From positions 655,521-698,663 of the forward strand of contig NZ_LMSE01000002.1 in the NCBI RefSeq assembly GCF_001428065.1: a stretch of DNA of 43,143 nt, in the 5' to 3' direction. The notes below the pieces were generated by a model. It saw nothing but the letters and a program-made list of their open reading frames with translations, made no database searches and was not told the origin of the DNA. Positions within the stretch are counted from its first letter, which is position 1. Every line of letters begins with the position of its first letter. Shown here in pieces: positions 33,502-41,946 of this stretch. A program made the translations under genes and the position numbers. The DNA comes from Nostocoides sp. Soil756 (GTDB taxonomy: Bacteria; Actinomycetota; Actinomycetes; Actinomycetales; Dermatophilaceae).

Positions 33502-33990
33502 TCAGTGCGCGGCGAGGTAGCCGTCGATCTGGTTGATGGCGGCCTTCGAGCCCTCCTCGACGCCCATGTCGAGCACCGTCTGCAGCCCCTCGGCGGTGGG
33601 GAAGGTGCTGGTGTACGTGGCCCGGGTGCCGGTCGCGGTGGCCTCCAGGACGTAGACGTTCTCGCTCACCGGCAGGTCGGGGTTCGGGGTCAGGTCCGCG
33701 TGGGCGAAGCCGTCGCTGAAGGTGAAGCGCTGCGGGGCGGCGACCTCGGCGATGTCCCAGTAGCCCGCGAACTTCTCGCCCTCGGGGGAGGTCATGTAGT
33801 AGGTCGAGCGGGTGCCGGGGCGCAGCTCGTGGTCGACGAACGTGGCGGGGTACTGCGGTGGGCCCCAGACCTGCTCGAGCTGGCGCGGGTCCTCGTACAG
33901 GGCCCAGACCCGTTCGACGGGGGCGGCGAACTCCGCCGTGATGACGAGGGTGCGGGCGTCGAGGTCCTTGGTGATGTCGGTGACGGGCAT
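33502..33990 (-). CDS. SRPBCC/AHSA1-family protein
   Basis: This 162-residue protein has the START-like helix-grip fold pattern. DARTLVITAEFAAPVERVWALYEDPRQLEQVWGPP opens it, then GTRSTYYMTSPEGEKFAGYWDI, and a C-terminal helix GVEEGSKAAINQIDGYLAA. These proteins hold hydrophobic ligands in a cavity. It is encoded directly after an ArsR-type repressor (two bases between stop and start), a very common pairing. ATG 33990 follows AGGAGAA. Confidence 0.9.
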   Translation of the reverse strand: MPVTDITKDLDARTLVITAEFAAPVERVWALYEDPRQLEQVWGPPQYPATFVDHELRPGTRSTYYMTSPEGEKFAGYWDIAEVAAPQRFTFSDGFAHADLTPNPDLPVSENVYVLEATATGTRATYTSTFPTAEGLQTVLDMGVEEGSKAAINQIDGYLAAH

Positions 33991-33992
33991 GG

Positions 33993-34412
33993 CTACTTCT
34001 CCTGGGTGGTGGGGGTTGCGGTGGTGGTGCGTGTGGTGGTGGGTGTTGTCGTGGTGCTCGGGGTGTCGGTCGTGCCGGTGCCGGCCGGGTCGCGGGCGAG
34101 GAGCTCGTCGATCCGGGCGATGCGGCCGCGCCAGACCGCCTCGAGCTCGTCGAGCATCGAGGCGACCGAGCGGACCGCCTCCACGTCGCCGCTGGCCAGC
34201 TGCTCGCGGCCCTGGCGCCGCTTGGTCAGCAGGCCGACGCGTTCGAGGACGGCGACGTGCTTCTGCACGGCCGCGAAGCTCATGTCGTAGGCCGCCGCCA
34301 GGGCCGTGACCGAGTGCTCGCCAGCCAGCACGCGGCGCAGGATGTTGCGCCGGGTCCGGTCGGAGAGGGCGTGGAACAGGGCGTCGGCCCGGTCCTCGGA
34401 GGTCTCGTTCAC
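33993..34412 (-). CDS. ArsR-family transcriptional repressor
   Basis: The product is 139 residues. A winged-helix domain (ADALFHALSDRTRRNILRRVLAGEHSVTALAAAYDMSFAAVQKHVAVLERVGLL) is followed by a helix and an unusual Thr/Pro tail (TTDTPSTTTTPTTTRTTTATP) that looks disordered. No metal-binding Cys pair is seen, placing it with the SRPBCC-linked repressors rather than arsenic sensors. An upstream ATG at 34424 lies inside the -10 element, so GTG 34412 is the likely start. It should repress its own operon through the palindrome at 34421-34444. Confidence 0.9.
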   Translation of the reverse strand: MNETSEDRADALFHALSDRTRRNILRRVLAGEHSVTALAAAYDMSFAAVQKHVAVLERVGLLTKRRQGREQLASGDVEAVRSVASMLDELEAVWRGRIARIDELLARDPAGTGTTDTPSTTTTPTTTRTTTATPTTQEK

Positions 34413-34420
34413 GCTCCGAA

Positions 34421-34450
34421 ACATACAACCGTTAGGTTGTATGTTGTCAA
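34421..34450 (-). promoter_or_regulatory. ArsR-type operator overlapping a consensus promoter
   Basis: ACATACAACC (34421-34430) and GGTTGTATGT (34435-34444) are a perfect 10-bp inverted repeat with spacer GTTA. On the minus strand TTGACA (34450-34445) is an ideal -35. TTGTAT (34428-34423) is the -10 after 16 bases. The operator thus fills the promoter spacer, as expected for direct repression. Confidence 0.92.
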
Positions 34451-34605
34451 CCCTCGCACGGGTGAGGGAGGGGCGAGGTGAGCCGTGGCGGGGTCGTGAG
34501 GCCGCTGCGGCGGGGGTGTGACACTCCCGGGACGGGGCCGTCCTCAACGGGTCGCAGATTGCCCGAAAAACGTTGGCGTGGATCGCTATTGAGAGAGCGG
34601 AAGGC

Positions 34606-34634
34606 TTGCCCGGCCCCACTCGAACCGGTACGAT
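34606..34634 (+). promoter_or_regulatory. Promoter of the DUF222-HNH gene
   Basis: TTGCCC (34606-34611) and TACGAT (34629-34634) are separated by 17 bases. An in-frame ATG at 34633 falls inside the -10, which argues for the start at 34660. The 34451-34600 stretch upstream holds no gene that I can support. Confidence 0.65.
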
Positions 34635-34659
34635 GGACGCACAGGGGGAGGGGGTTCCG

Positions 34660-36309
34660 ATGGCCGACACGTTTGAGGTCGCTGACAGGGCGATGAGCGC
34701 CGCGGATGCCGCCCTGCACCGGCTCGACGCCGCCGTCCACGATCCCGCGTCCCTCACCCAGGGCGAGTGGCTGGCGGTGGTCGGCCACTGCCAGGCGCTC
34801 GCCAACCGGCTCGCCGCGGTGCAGAGCGTCGCGGTCGCCCGGGCCGCCCGGTTCGAGCAGGTCGTGCTCGACGACGGCACCCTGGGCACCCACGAGCACG
34901 GCGCCGGCCGGGTGGCCCTGGATGCCGCCGACCTCGTCGCGCCCCACCTCGGGGTCTCGCACCACCAGGCCCAGAACGTGGTCGAGGCCGCGGTCCGCCG
35001 CACCGGCCGCGAGCCCGTCCCGGCCGAGTGCGACGAACGTCCCGGCGCCACCGGCCTCGGCGGCCTGCACGACGCGATGCGCGCGGGCCGTCTCGACGCC
35101 TACCGGGCGGGGGTCGTCGCCGACGAGCTCGTCGAGGCTCCGGCGGCCGTGGCCGAGGCGGTCGTCGCCGCCCTCGACCCCCACCTCGGCACCGAGCCCG
35201 CGGCCGGCCTGCGCCGCCGGGCCCGCCGGGTGCTCGCCCGCATCTCGCCCGCCCTGCTGCGCCAGCGGGCCCAGCGGGCTCGCCGCGAGACCGGGCTGCG
35301 CCGCTGGGTCGCCGAGCCCGGGGTCGACGCCTGGCACGGCACCTTCCCGTCCGAGGACTCCGCTGCCGCCTGGGCCGCGGTCGACCGGCTGGCCCGCCAG
35401 TACGTCACCGACGGCGTCTGCTCCACCATCGAGCAGGCCCGCGGCCGCGCCCTCACCGACCTCGTCACGCAGCAGGCCGACGTCCAGGTCCGGCTGGTGC
35501 TCACGACCCCGGCCGAGGCAGCGCCGGCTGCCGGGGCCCTGGATGTCGTGGCCGCGGCTCCCGCCTCGACTCCGGGCGACGCCGAGCCGGAGGCGGCCTC
35601 CGGCACCGCAGCGCCCACGCGTACGCCGGTACCCGCTCCGGCCTCCGTCGCGGCCGGCGACCTGGTCCAGGTGACCGGCATCCGGCCGAGCGAGCCGATG
35701 TTCGTCGAGCGCGGCTGGCTCGAGCGGGTGGGTGCGGCGGCCGGCACCACCGTGGTCGCCCAGCCGTGTCACCCCGGTTCGGGGGCGCTGGTCGACCTCC
35801 TCGGGGGCCTCGCCCGCGACGGCTACCGCCCGGGCCGGCGCCTCACCGCTCTGGTCAAGGCCCGCGACGGGCGCTGTCGGTTCCCCGGCTGCTCGGTGGC
35901 CGCCCGCTTCTGCGACCTCGACCACGTGCGGCCGTGGCCTCGCGGCGCCACCGCCGCCGCGAACCTCCTCTGCCTCTGCCGGCGACATCACCGCATCAAA
36001 CAGCTGCCGGGATGGTCGGTCCGGCTCGCGTCCGACGGCACCGCCACCTGGAGGGACCCCACCGGGCGGGTGCGCACCACCGAGCCCCTCGACGCCCTCG
36101 AGCAGGTCGTCCTGGCCGCCGACCCTGCCGATGCCGCCGACCTCACCACCGCACCGGGCCCCGCCGCCCTCCCCAGCGTGCTCGAGGAGTCGTTCCAGCG
36201 CGTCATCGAGCAGTACCGCGTCACGCTCCGGCAGCGCGCCGCCGTCGCGGCCGCGGCGCCCACCCCTCGCCCGTCGCCCCTGCCGCCCGACACCACCCCA
36301 CCCTTCTGA
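34660..36309 (+). CDS. DUF222 and HNH endonuclease domain protein
   Basis: The product is 549 residues. An N-terminal DUF222 region (about 1-280) is followed by an Ala/Pro-rich variable linker (about 285-335). A C-terminal HNH nuclease domain carries CRFPGCSVAARFCDLDHVRPWPRGATAAANLLCLCRRHHRIKQ, with zinc-type Cys and the D-H and R-H-H catalytic elements. This family is abundant and multicopy in actinobacteria; its role is unknown. ATG 34660 follows [12 protein letters not shown] see no adjacent methylase or transposase. Confidence 0.9.
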   Translation: MADTFEVADRAMSAADAALHRLDAAVHDPASLTQGEWLAVVGHCQALANRLAAVQSVAVARAARFEQVVLDDGTLGTHEHGAGRVALDAADLVAPHLGVSHHQAQNVVEAAVRRTGREPVPAECDERPGATGLGGLHDAMRAGRLDAYRAGVVADELVEAPAAVAEAVVAALDPHLGTEPAAGLRRRARRVLARISPALLRQRAQRARRETGLRRWVAEPGVDAWHGTFPSEDSAAAWAAVDRLARQYVTDGVCSTIEQARGRALTDLVTQQADVQVRLVLTTPAEAAPAAGALDVVAAAPASTPGDAEPEAASGTAAPTRTPVPAPASVAAGDLVQVTGIRPSEPMFVERGWLERVGAAAGTTVVAQPCHPGSGALVDLLGGLARDGYRPGRRLTALVKARDGRCRFPGCSVAARFCDLDHVRPWPRGATAAANLLCLCRRHHRIKQLPGWSVRLASDGTATWRDPTGRVRTTEPLDALEQVVLAADPADAADLTTAPGPAALPSVLEESFQRVIEQYRVTLRQRAAVAAAAPTPRPSPLPPDTTPPF

Positions 36310-36324
36310 GCCGAGCCGCCGCGG

Positions 36325-37095
36325 TCATCCGGTCAGCGGCTGCTGGAACGACCAGTAGTGGCCCTCGAGGTCGCGGGCGCTGTACTCGCGGTACCCGTAC
36401 GGCTGGTCCACGGGTGGGTAGGCGATCTCGGCGCCCGCCGCCGCCGACCGCTCGTGGTGGGCGTCGACGTCGTCCACGTGCACGGCCAGCGACGCGGTCA
36501 CGAACCCGCCGGTGCTGAGCGGTGACGCCATCCGCGCGCTCTCGTGCTCGCCGTGCAGCCACAGCACCCCGTCGCCCACGTACAGCTCGCCGTGCCGGGC
36601 CACCCCGTCCTCGTCGCGGGTCAGCTCGCCCGACGCCAGCCCGAACACCTCGACCAGCCATGCGTGCGCGGCGGCGATGTCGCGGTAGGTGAGCAGCGTG
36701 ATGCGGCGGGTCAGCCCCGGCTCGTCGCCGGTCAGCCCCGCCAGCAGGTCGAGCAGGGCGTCGTCGCCCGGCGGGTCGCCGGCCAGCAGCCGGTCCTCGA
36801 CCGCCCGCACCCGCTCGCGCTGGCGGGCCAGCTCGCCGAGCCGCCGGTCGAGGTCGCCGAGGTGGCGGCGGGTCAGCGCCGGCAGGTCGCTGGCGTCGGG
36901 GTCGACCTCGGCCACGGGGGTGCCGAGCTCGCGCAGCAGCCGGATGCGGTAGAGCCGGTCGAGCGTCGCGGTGTCGTAGCGGCGCCGGTCGCCGGCGTCC
37001 CGCGTGGGGGAGAGGAGGCCGAGCTCCTCGTAGTAGCGCAGCGTGCGCTCGGTGAGTCCGGTGCGGTGGGCGACGTCGCCGATGCCGAGGTCCAT
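36325..37095 (-). CDS. MerR regulator fused to a VOC domain
   Basis: This 256-residue protein has a MerR winged helix at the N terminus (LGIGDVAHRTGLTERTLRYYEELGLLSPTRDAGDRRRYD). A dimerisation coiled coil follows (about 75-105, LGDLDRRLGELARQRERVRAVEDRL). A C-terminal VOC/glyoxalase module (about 130-255) contains ASLAVHVDDVDAHHERSAAAGAEIAYPP and ends REYSARDLEGHYWSFQQP. The VOC part probably serves as ligand pocket, so the protein would be a one-component sensor. ATG 37095 is seven bases after the TAGCGT -10 of an autoregulated promoter. Confidence 0.9.
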   Translation of the reverse strand: MDLGIGDVAHRTGLTERTLRYYEELGLLSPTRDAGDRRRYDTATLDRLYRIRLLRELGTPVAEVDPDASDLPALTRRHLGDLDRRLGELARQRERVRAVEDRLLAGDPPGDDALLDLLAGLTGDEPGLTRRITLLTYRDIAAAHAWLVEVFGLASGELTRDEDGVARHGELYVGDGVLWLHGEHESARMASPLSTGGFVTASLAVHVDDVDAHHERSAAAGAEIAYPPVDQPYGYREYSARDLEGHYWSFQQPLTG

Positions 37096-37102
37096 GCCCG
37101 GC

Positions 37103-37133
37103 ACGCTAGGACCTCACGTGGCGTGAGGAGCAA
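37103..37133 (-). promoter_or_regulatory. MerR-type promoter with 19-base spacer and dyad operator
   Basis: On the minus strand TTGCTC (37133-37128) and TAGCGT (37108-37103) are 19 bases apart, the overlong spacing that MerR proteins correct by distorting DNA. The dyad CCTCACGCCACGTGAGG (37128-37112) lies in the spacer. It is most likely bound by the MerR-VOC protein itself. Confidence 0.85.
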
Positions 37134-37178
37134 GTGCGGCGCGGCATCCGGCCGGAGGACCGGCAGCCGCCCTCGGCG

Positions 37179-37523
37179 TCAGCGGGTCTCGGAGCCCTCG
37201 CCGAAGGCCCGGACCTCCTGGGCGCACCGGCAGGCGGTGGCGAACCGGGCGGCCCACGCGAGGGCGTCGTCCCGCGTCGGCAGGTCGAGCACGGTGTAGC
37301 CGCCCTCGATCTGCGCGGTCTGCGGGTAGGTGTCGTCGGTGACGGTGCCGTCACCGGCCACGCGCACCGGCGGGGTGCTCTCGTCGATGCCGCCGGCGAA
37401 GACGAAGACGCCGGCGTCCTGCGCCGCGCGGACGACGGCCATGGCGTCCTCGCCCACGGCGGGCAGCTCGTCGGTGGTCGCGTCCATGGCGCCGCTCGGG
37501 AACGAGATCAGGTAGTGGGTCAT
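37179..37523 (-). CDS. YciI-family (DGPF-type) protein
   Basis: This 114-residue protein begins MTHYLISFPSGAMD and has the YciI-like pattern of a small alpha-beta barrel. The middle GVFVFAGGIDESTPPVRV and the end EGGYTVLDLPTRDDALAWAARFATACR are typical. Relatives are often encoded with sigma factors, but none is adjacent. GGAGGAGA lies six bases before the ATG. The biochemical role is unknown. Confidence 0.85.
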   Translation of the reverse strand: MTHYLISFPSGAMDATTDELPAVGEDAMAVVRAAQDAGVFVFAGGIDESTPPVRVAGDGTVTDDTYPQTAQIEGGYTVLDLPTRDDALAWAARFATACRCAQEVRAFGEGSETR

Positions 37524-37711
37524 CGGCTCTCCTCCAGGTGTGACGACGGCGAGCGGCCTGCGTGCGCTCCCCGTGCCCGAGTCAACCGCAACGATCTCGG
37601 GATGGACAGTGCCCCACGCGTGTCGGTTCGTGACCGCCGGCGCGGGCCCGGGCAGGGTGGTGCCGGCCGAGGAGCGCCCGCGGCCGGGGGGACGTGCGAG
37701 GAAGAGTGCTG

Positions 37712-38824
37712 ATGGTCAACATCCTGCTTGCCGGGGGTGTCTCGATGGTGGTGGCGCTGCTGGGGACGCCGCTGTTCGCCCGGTACCTGGTGCGGCGGCG
37801 CTACGGGCAGTTCATCCACGACGACCTGACCCACCACCACTACAAGCGGGGCAAACCCACGATGGGCGGCGTCGTCATCCTGGGCGCGACGGTGGCGGGG
37901 TACCTCGTCTCGCACGGGCTGCTGCTGCTGGCCGACGTCAGCGGGCTGCGGCCCGGCCTGCACGACCCGCTGTCGCCCAGCGCCGGGCTGGTGCTGTTCC
38001 TGATGCTCGGGCTGGGGCTGGTCGGCTTCCTCGACGACTACACCAAGGTCAGCCGCGAGCGGAGCCTGGGCCTGACGTCGCGGCAGAAGCTGGCCGGGCA
38101 GGCCGTCGTGACGTTGATGTTCGCGCTGGGGGCCCTGTTCGTGACCGACGACGCCGGGCGCGCGCCGGCCTCGACGGCGATCTCGTTCATCCGCGACACC
38201 GGCCTCGACCTGGCGTTCGCCGGGCCGGTGCTGGGGGTGGTGCTGTTCGTCCTCTGGGCCAACCTGCTGATCACCGGGGCGTCGAACGGGGTCAACATCA
38301 GCGACGGGCTCGACGGACTGGCCGCGGGTGCGTCGGTGATGGTGTTCGGGGCGTACACGCTGATCGCGCTGTGGCAGAACAACCAGAGTTGCGCGGCGGT
38401 GCCGGGGGCCGCCTGCTACGAGGTGCCGGACGCGCTCGACCTGGCCGTGGTGGCGTGCTCGGTGGCGGGGGCGTGCTTCGGGTTCCTGTGGTGGAACGCG
38501 TCGCCGGCGCAGATCATCATGGGCGACACCGGGTCACTGTCGCTGGGGGCCGGGCTTGCGGGGATGGCGATCCTCACCCGCACCGAGTTGCTGCTGGTGG
38601 TGCTCGGTGGGCTGTTCGTCATCATCACGCTGTCGGTGATCATCCAGGTGGCGAGCTTCAGGCTGCGCGGCAAGCGCGTCTTCCGGATGGCACCGCTGCA
38701 CCACCACTTCGAGCTGCTCGGCTGGGCCGAGATCACGATCGTCATCCGCTTCTGGATCATCGCCGGCATCTGCGTGGCCGCGGGGCTGGGGTTGTTCTAC
38801 GCCGGATGGGTCGTCGCCCTCTGA
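37712..38824 (+). CDS. mraY: Phospho-N-acetylmuramoyl-pentapeptide-transferase, outside the division cluster
   Basis: This 370-residue polytopic protein would make lipid I from UDP-MurNAc-pentapeptide and undecaprenyl phosphate. It has the family motifs HHHYKRGKPTMGG, GFLDDYTKVSRERSLGL (the Asp pair), NGVNISDGLDGLAAG (third Asp) and LHHHFELLGWAE. All catalytic residues appear intact. ATG 37712 follows AGGAAG; GTG 37694 is less likely. It stands alone, with no mur or fts genes around it, although mraY normally lies in the dcw cluster. It is therefore either a second copy or a relocated gene. A lower-GC scar follows directly. Confidence 0.93.
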   Translation: MVNILLAGGVSMVVALLGTPLFARYLVRRRYGQFIHDDLTHHHYKRGKPTMGGVVILGATVAGYLVSHGLLLLADVSGLRPGLHDPLSPSAGLVLFLMLGLGLVGFLDDYTKVSRERSLGLTSRQKLAGQAVVTLMFALGALFVTDDAGRAPASTAISFIRDTGLDLAFAGPVLGVVLFVLWANLLITGASNGVNISDGLDGLAAGASVMVFGAYTLIALWQNNQSCAAVPGAACYEVPDALDLAVVACSVAGACFGFLWWNASPAQIIMGDTGSLSLGAGLAGMAILTRTELLLVVLGGLFVIITLSVIIQVASFRLRGKRVFRMAPLHHHFELLGWAEITIVIRFWIIAGICVAAGLGLFYAGWVVAL

Positions 38825-39174
38825 GGCGATGACCGCCGCGCCCTGGGGCACTCGACCAGTCCGCTGCGTCGACTCCGTTCGTGAGCCCTCAGCGCGACGG
38901 CCAGTGCCAATACGCCTTCGGCGGCGAGGCCCCTGACCGCCCCACGGGTCTGTGGGAGGTGCGTCCTTCCGCCCACATAGACGCAGCCAGCCCACAGGAC
39001 TGCACCCACTGGTTGGGGCATCGCGTGGACGACGTTGTCGCGAACTTCGAGTTCGCCTTCCCCGGCGTCAAGATCGCGTCCTCCGTTGTCACGTCGGCGG
39101 AGAGTTTTGAGGCGACGACGGTCTGAAAAGACCGAAGGGGGGCCGCTTGGATGAGCACGGCCGACAGGGGTCCG
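38825..39174. other. Gap after mraY without a supported gene; atypical composition
   Basis: The stretch has short open frames on both strands, for example 38881-39126 plus strand (81 codons, ending SSVVTSAESFEATTV). None has a start signal or a family I recognise. Its composition is visibly less GC-rich than the flanks towards the right. It ends in the hairpin CGGTCTGAAAAGACCG (39119-39134), a 6-bp stem closed by a GAAA tetraloop. Confidence 0.5.
39119..39134. terminator. GAAA-tetraloop hairpin
   Basis: CGGTCT and AGACCG pair perfectly around GAAA. It lies just downstream of the minus-strand remnant ending at 39175, on the side where its transcription would end. The stem is short for a terminator. 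Confidence 0.4.
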
Positions 39175-39790
39175 TCAGAGCGGATCGTGGGTCTTGTCCA
39201 AGATGCCGTCCTGCCACTCCATCAAGATCTTGTCGGCGACGCTGAGGCCAAACTTGCGCAAGATCTGCTGCGTGAGGTCAACGCCAACAGTCCTCGGTGA
39301 CGCGAGAAGGGCCGGCGCCGCGAGGACGACGCTAGCGGTGAGGGACTCGGCCTGCGTCACGTAAGTGCCGTGGAGCTCACGCTTCCAGTCGCCGGAGATG
39401 AGTTCACGCCCCGCGATGTTGTGAACGCTGACGTTTATGGACACGGTGTCCACGCTCAGTGCGGTCGCGTACCGGGCTCCAAGCTCGGCCACCTCCACCA
39501 AGTACAGCAGCACGTCCCAGACAGCGACAGCGCCGGTCGCGTCGGGGGCGTCAGGCCGGAGCTCGGCGGCATCTCGGAGGTCCGTCGCAACCACGCGACG
39601 GTGAAGTAGGTGCCCGCTGGAGAACAAGCGCCACGCTTCAACGTGCGGCACGACTTCGGCCTGAAGGTCCTGCCCGACCCAGTTTCCGTGATGTGCAACC
39701 CGGTCCCGGTTGCTGATCATCGGCACGGGCCACCCGCGCATCCGTACGGCCTGAATCGCGGCGAACGACTCGAGCTCGTCGGAGCGGATG
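39175..39790 (-). pseudogene. C-terminal remnant of an AlbA_2/Schlafen-type DNA-binding protein
   Basis: The frame reads (R)SDELESFAAIQAVRMRGWPVP, then GNWVGQD, EAWRLFSSGHLLHRRV, VWDVLLYLVEVAELGARYA and VSINVSVHNIAGREL. This resembles the C-terminal half of AlbA_2-type helix-turn-helix proteins, where RGWxFP, an E-W-R-F-Y-x-SG block and a VE-E-F-A-AR block recur. The DNA-binding N-terminus is missing: upstream the frame meets a stop at 39814-39816. An ATG at 39741 would give 188 residues but starts inside the conserved part. One 60-base line (39181-39240) is about 58% GC, far below the window, suggesting foreign origin. The family assignment is from memory of the pattern. Confidence 0.6.
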
Positions 39791-39862
39791 CGGCTCGGCC
39801 GCGGCCCGCAGGACTACGCGGCGCACCTGCGCGACGTGTGGGCGCGCACCCTGCTGGCGTGA
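39782..39862 (+). pseudogene. C-terminal remnant of a plus-strand gene
   Basis: The plus frame ERMRLGRGPQDYAAHLRDVWARTLLA ends at TGA 39860-39862. It has the high-GC codon pattern of the host, while sequence just upstream does not (an in-frame stop is at 39752). It looks like the tail of a host gene cut by the foreign segment. The family is unknown. Confidence 0.4.
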
Positions 39863-39902
39863 CGGCGGCCCGGTGGGCGCGGCCGCGACATCCCGCCCCG
39901 TG

Positions 39903-41795
39903 TCAGACCTGGACGGGGTAGACGGTCTCGGGCACGTCGGGGTGGATGCGCTGCTCGACGAAGATGCCGTGCCAGAGCAGGAACACCAGCACGGTCCAGA
40001 TCTTGCGCGAGTGGTCGTGGGGGCCGGCGCGGTGCGCGTCGATCATCCGCAGCACGGCGTCCTTGTCGATGAGCGCGTCGGCCTGCGACTCGAGCACGAT
40101 CGAGCGCGCCCAGTCGTACATCTCGTCCTTGAGCCAGTGCCGGATGGGGACGGGGAAGCCGAGCTTGGGCCGGTTCAGCACGTGCGCGGGGACGATGAGC
40201 TCCATCGCGCGACGCAGCGCGAACTTGGTCGTCCCCTGGGTCAGCTTCTCGTCGACCGCGAGCCCGGCGGCGGCCTCGAACACGACGGTGTCGAGGAACG
40301 GCACCCGCAGCTCGAGGCTGTTGGCCATCGTCATCTTGTCGGCCTTGACCAGGATGTCGCCGCGCAGCCAGGTGAACAGGTCGATGTACTGCATCCGGGT
40401 CGAGCCGTCGAGGTGCGTGGTGGCGGCGTAGTGCTCGGCGGTGACATCGGCGTGCCCGACGGCGGGGTCGAACGAGCGCAGGAAGCCCATCTCCTCGGGG
40501 CGGAAGATGCGGGCGTTGCCGTAGTAGCGCTGCTCGAGGGTCTTGGAGCCGCGGCGCAGCAGGTCCTTGCCGCGCACGCCCTCGGGGATGACGGTGGCGG
40601 CCTTCCCGAGGCCGCGGCGCAGCGGCCCGGGCACCTTGTCGAACGGCGCCAGCGAGATGGCCTCGTGGTAGATCGTGTAGCCGCCGAACAGCTCGTCGGC
40701 GCCCTCGCCCGAGAGCACGACCTTGACGTGCTTGCGGGCCTCGCGCGCGATGAAGTACAGCGGCACCAGGGCCGGGTCGGCCACCGGGTCGTCGAGGTAC
40801 CAGACGATGAGCGGCAGGATGTCCATCATCTCCTGCGGCGTCACGACCTTGGTGATGTGCTCGACCCCGATGGCGCGCGCCGACTCGGCGGCCACGTCGA
40901 TCTCGGAGTAGCCCTCGCGCTCGAACCCGGTGGTGAAGGTGAGCAGGTCGGGGTTGTGCCGCTTGGCCAGGGCCGCGATGGCCGTGGAGTCGATGCCGCC
41001 GGAGAGGAACGCGCCCACCGTGACGTCGGCGCGCATGTGCTTGGCGACGGAGTCCTCGAGGGCCTCGGCGATGCGCCGGTAGAGGGCCTCGGGGTCGCTG
41101 GAGCGCTGCGGGCGGAAGTCGGGGCGGAAGTAGCGGTCGTAGGCCGGCGCGGCGCCCGGGCGCAGGGTGAACGAGGTGCCCGACTGCACCCGCTCGATCC
41201 CCGCGGTGAGGGTGGCGGGCTCGGGGACGTACTGCAGCTCGAGGTAGTGCTGGAGGGCGCGCGTGTCGACCGCGCGGCGCTCGGGCGCGAGGTCCATCAG
41301 GCTCTTCTTCTCGGACGCGAAGAAGGTGCCCCGCTCGTCGGTGAGCGTGAAGAGCGGCTTGATGCCGAAGGGGTCGCGGCCGCCGAACGCCACCTTCTCG
41401 TGGCTGTCCCAGATGACGAAGGCGAACATCCCGCGCAGCTCGCCGATGATGCTCGGGCCGAGGTGGTGGTAGCCCGCCACGATGGTCTCGGTGTCGCCGT
41501 CGGTGTGGAACCGCGCGCCGAACTCGCTGGTGAGGCGCTCGCGCAGCTCGACGTAGTTGTAGATCTCGCCGTTGAAGACGATGTGGTAGCGCTCGTCGGC
41601 GTAGGCCAGCGGCTGGTGGGAGTTCTCGATGTCGATGATCGAGAGGCGCCGGAAGCCCAGCACGACGTCGTCGTCGGACCACACGCCGTCGTCGTCGGGG
41701 CCGCGGTGGCGCATGTCGTGCAGCGCCGGCCCGAACGCCGGCGCGAGCGCCCCGGCGTCGCCGTGGGCGGAGATGAACCCGAGGAGTCCGCACAT
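39903..41795 (-). CDS. asnB: Asparagine synthase (glutamine-hydrolysing)
   Basis: The product is 630 residues. The N-terminal glutaminase domain starts MCGLLGF with the nucleophile Cys2 and contains RHRGPDDDG, FNGEIYNY and DGDTE. The synthetase domain has the PP-loop SGGIDST and GEGADELFGGY. It converts aspartate, glutamine and ATP to asparagine. ATG 41795 follows AAGGTAGGA and is fixed by the requirement for Cys at position 2. In several actinobacteria this AsnB form also affects lysozyme and antibiotic resistance by amidating wall peptides, which is family knowledge only. Confidence 0.96.
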   Translation of the reverse strand: MCGLLGFISAHGDAGALAPAFGPALHDMRHRGPDDDGVWSDDDVVLGFRRLSIIDIENSHQPLAYADERYHIVFNGEIYNYVELRERLTSEFGARFHTDGDTETIVAGYHHLGPSIIGELRGMFAFVIWDSHEKVAFGGRDPFGIKPLFTLTDERGTFFASEKKSLMDLAPERRAVDTRALQHYLELQYVPEPATLTAGIERVQSGTSFTLRPGAAPAYDRYFRPDFRPQRSSDPEALYRRIAEALEDSVAKHMRADVTVGAFLSGGIDSTAIAALAKRHNPDLLTFTTGFEREGYSEIDVAAESARAIGVEHITKVVTPQEMMDILPLIVWYLDDPVADPALVPLYFIAREARKHVKVVLSGEGADELFGGYTIYHEAISLAPFDKVPGPLRRGLGKAATVIPEGVRGKDLLRRGSKTLEQRYYGNARIFRPEEMGFLRSFDPAVGHADVTAEHYAATTHLDGSTRMQYIDLFTWLRGDILVKADKMTMANSLELRVPFLDTVVFEAAAGLAVDEKLTQGTTKFALRRAMELIVPAHVLNRPKLGFPVPIRHWLKDEMYDWARSIVLESQADALIDKDAVLRMIDAHRAGPHDHSRKIWTVLVFLLWHGIFVEQRIHPDVPETVYPVQV

Positions 41796-41871
41796 GGGTC
41801 CTACCTTGGTGCATCCGGGCGCCGCTGGTCACATCGGGACCCGGGACACGCGCGGGCCCGGGCCGGCCGAT

Positions 41872-41946
41872 GACCAGAACTCGGCACGTGTCGAGCTGTG
41901 GTGGTCTCGGGCGGCGGCGGACGACCACAGCCCGGCACGTGCGGAG
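41872..41946. repeat. Dispersed GCACGTGC repeat, copy C
   Basis: It contains AACTCGGCACGTGTCGAG and, inverted in arrangement, ACCACAGCCCGGCACGTGCG. CTGTGGTGGTC and GACGACCACAG between them can form an 11-bp stem with one mismatch. It fills most of the divergent gap between asnB and the next gene. Confidence 0.75.

Noticed and set aside
34424-34424. ATG start for the ArsR gene
   Set aside because: It lies inside the predicted -10 element of its own promoter.
38881-39126. An 81-codon plus-strand gene after mraY
   Set aside because: It has a GTG start without ribosome site, no recognisable family, and sits in a decayed segment.
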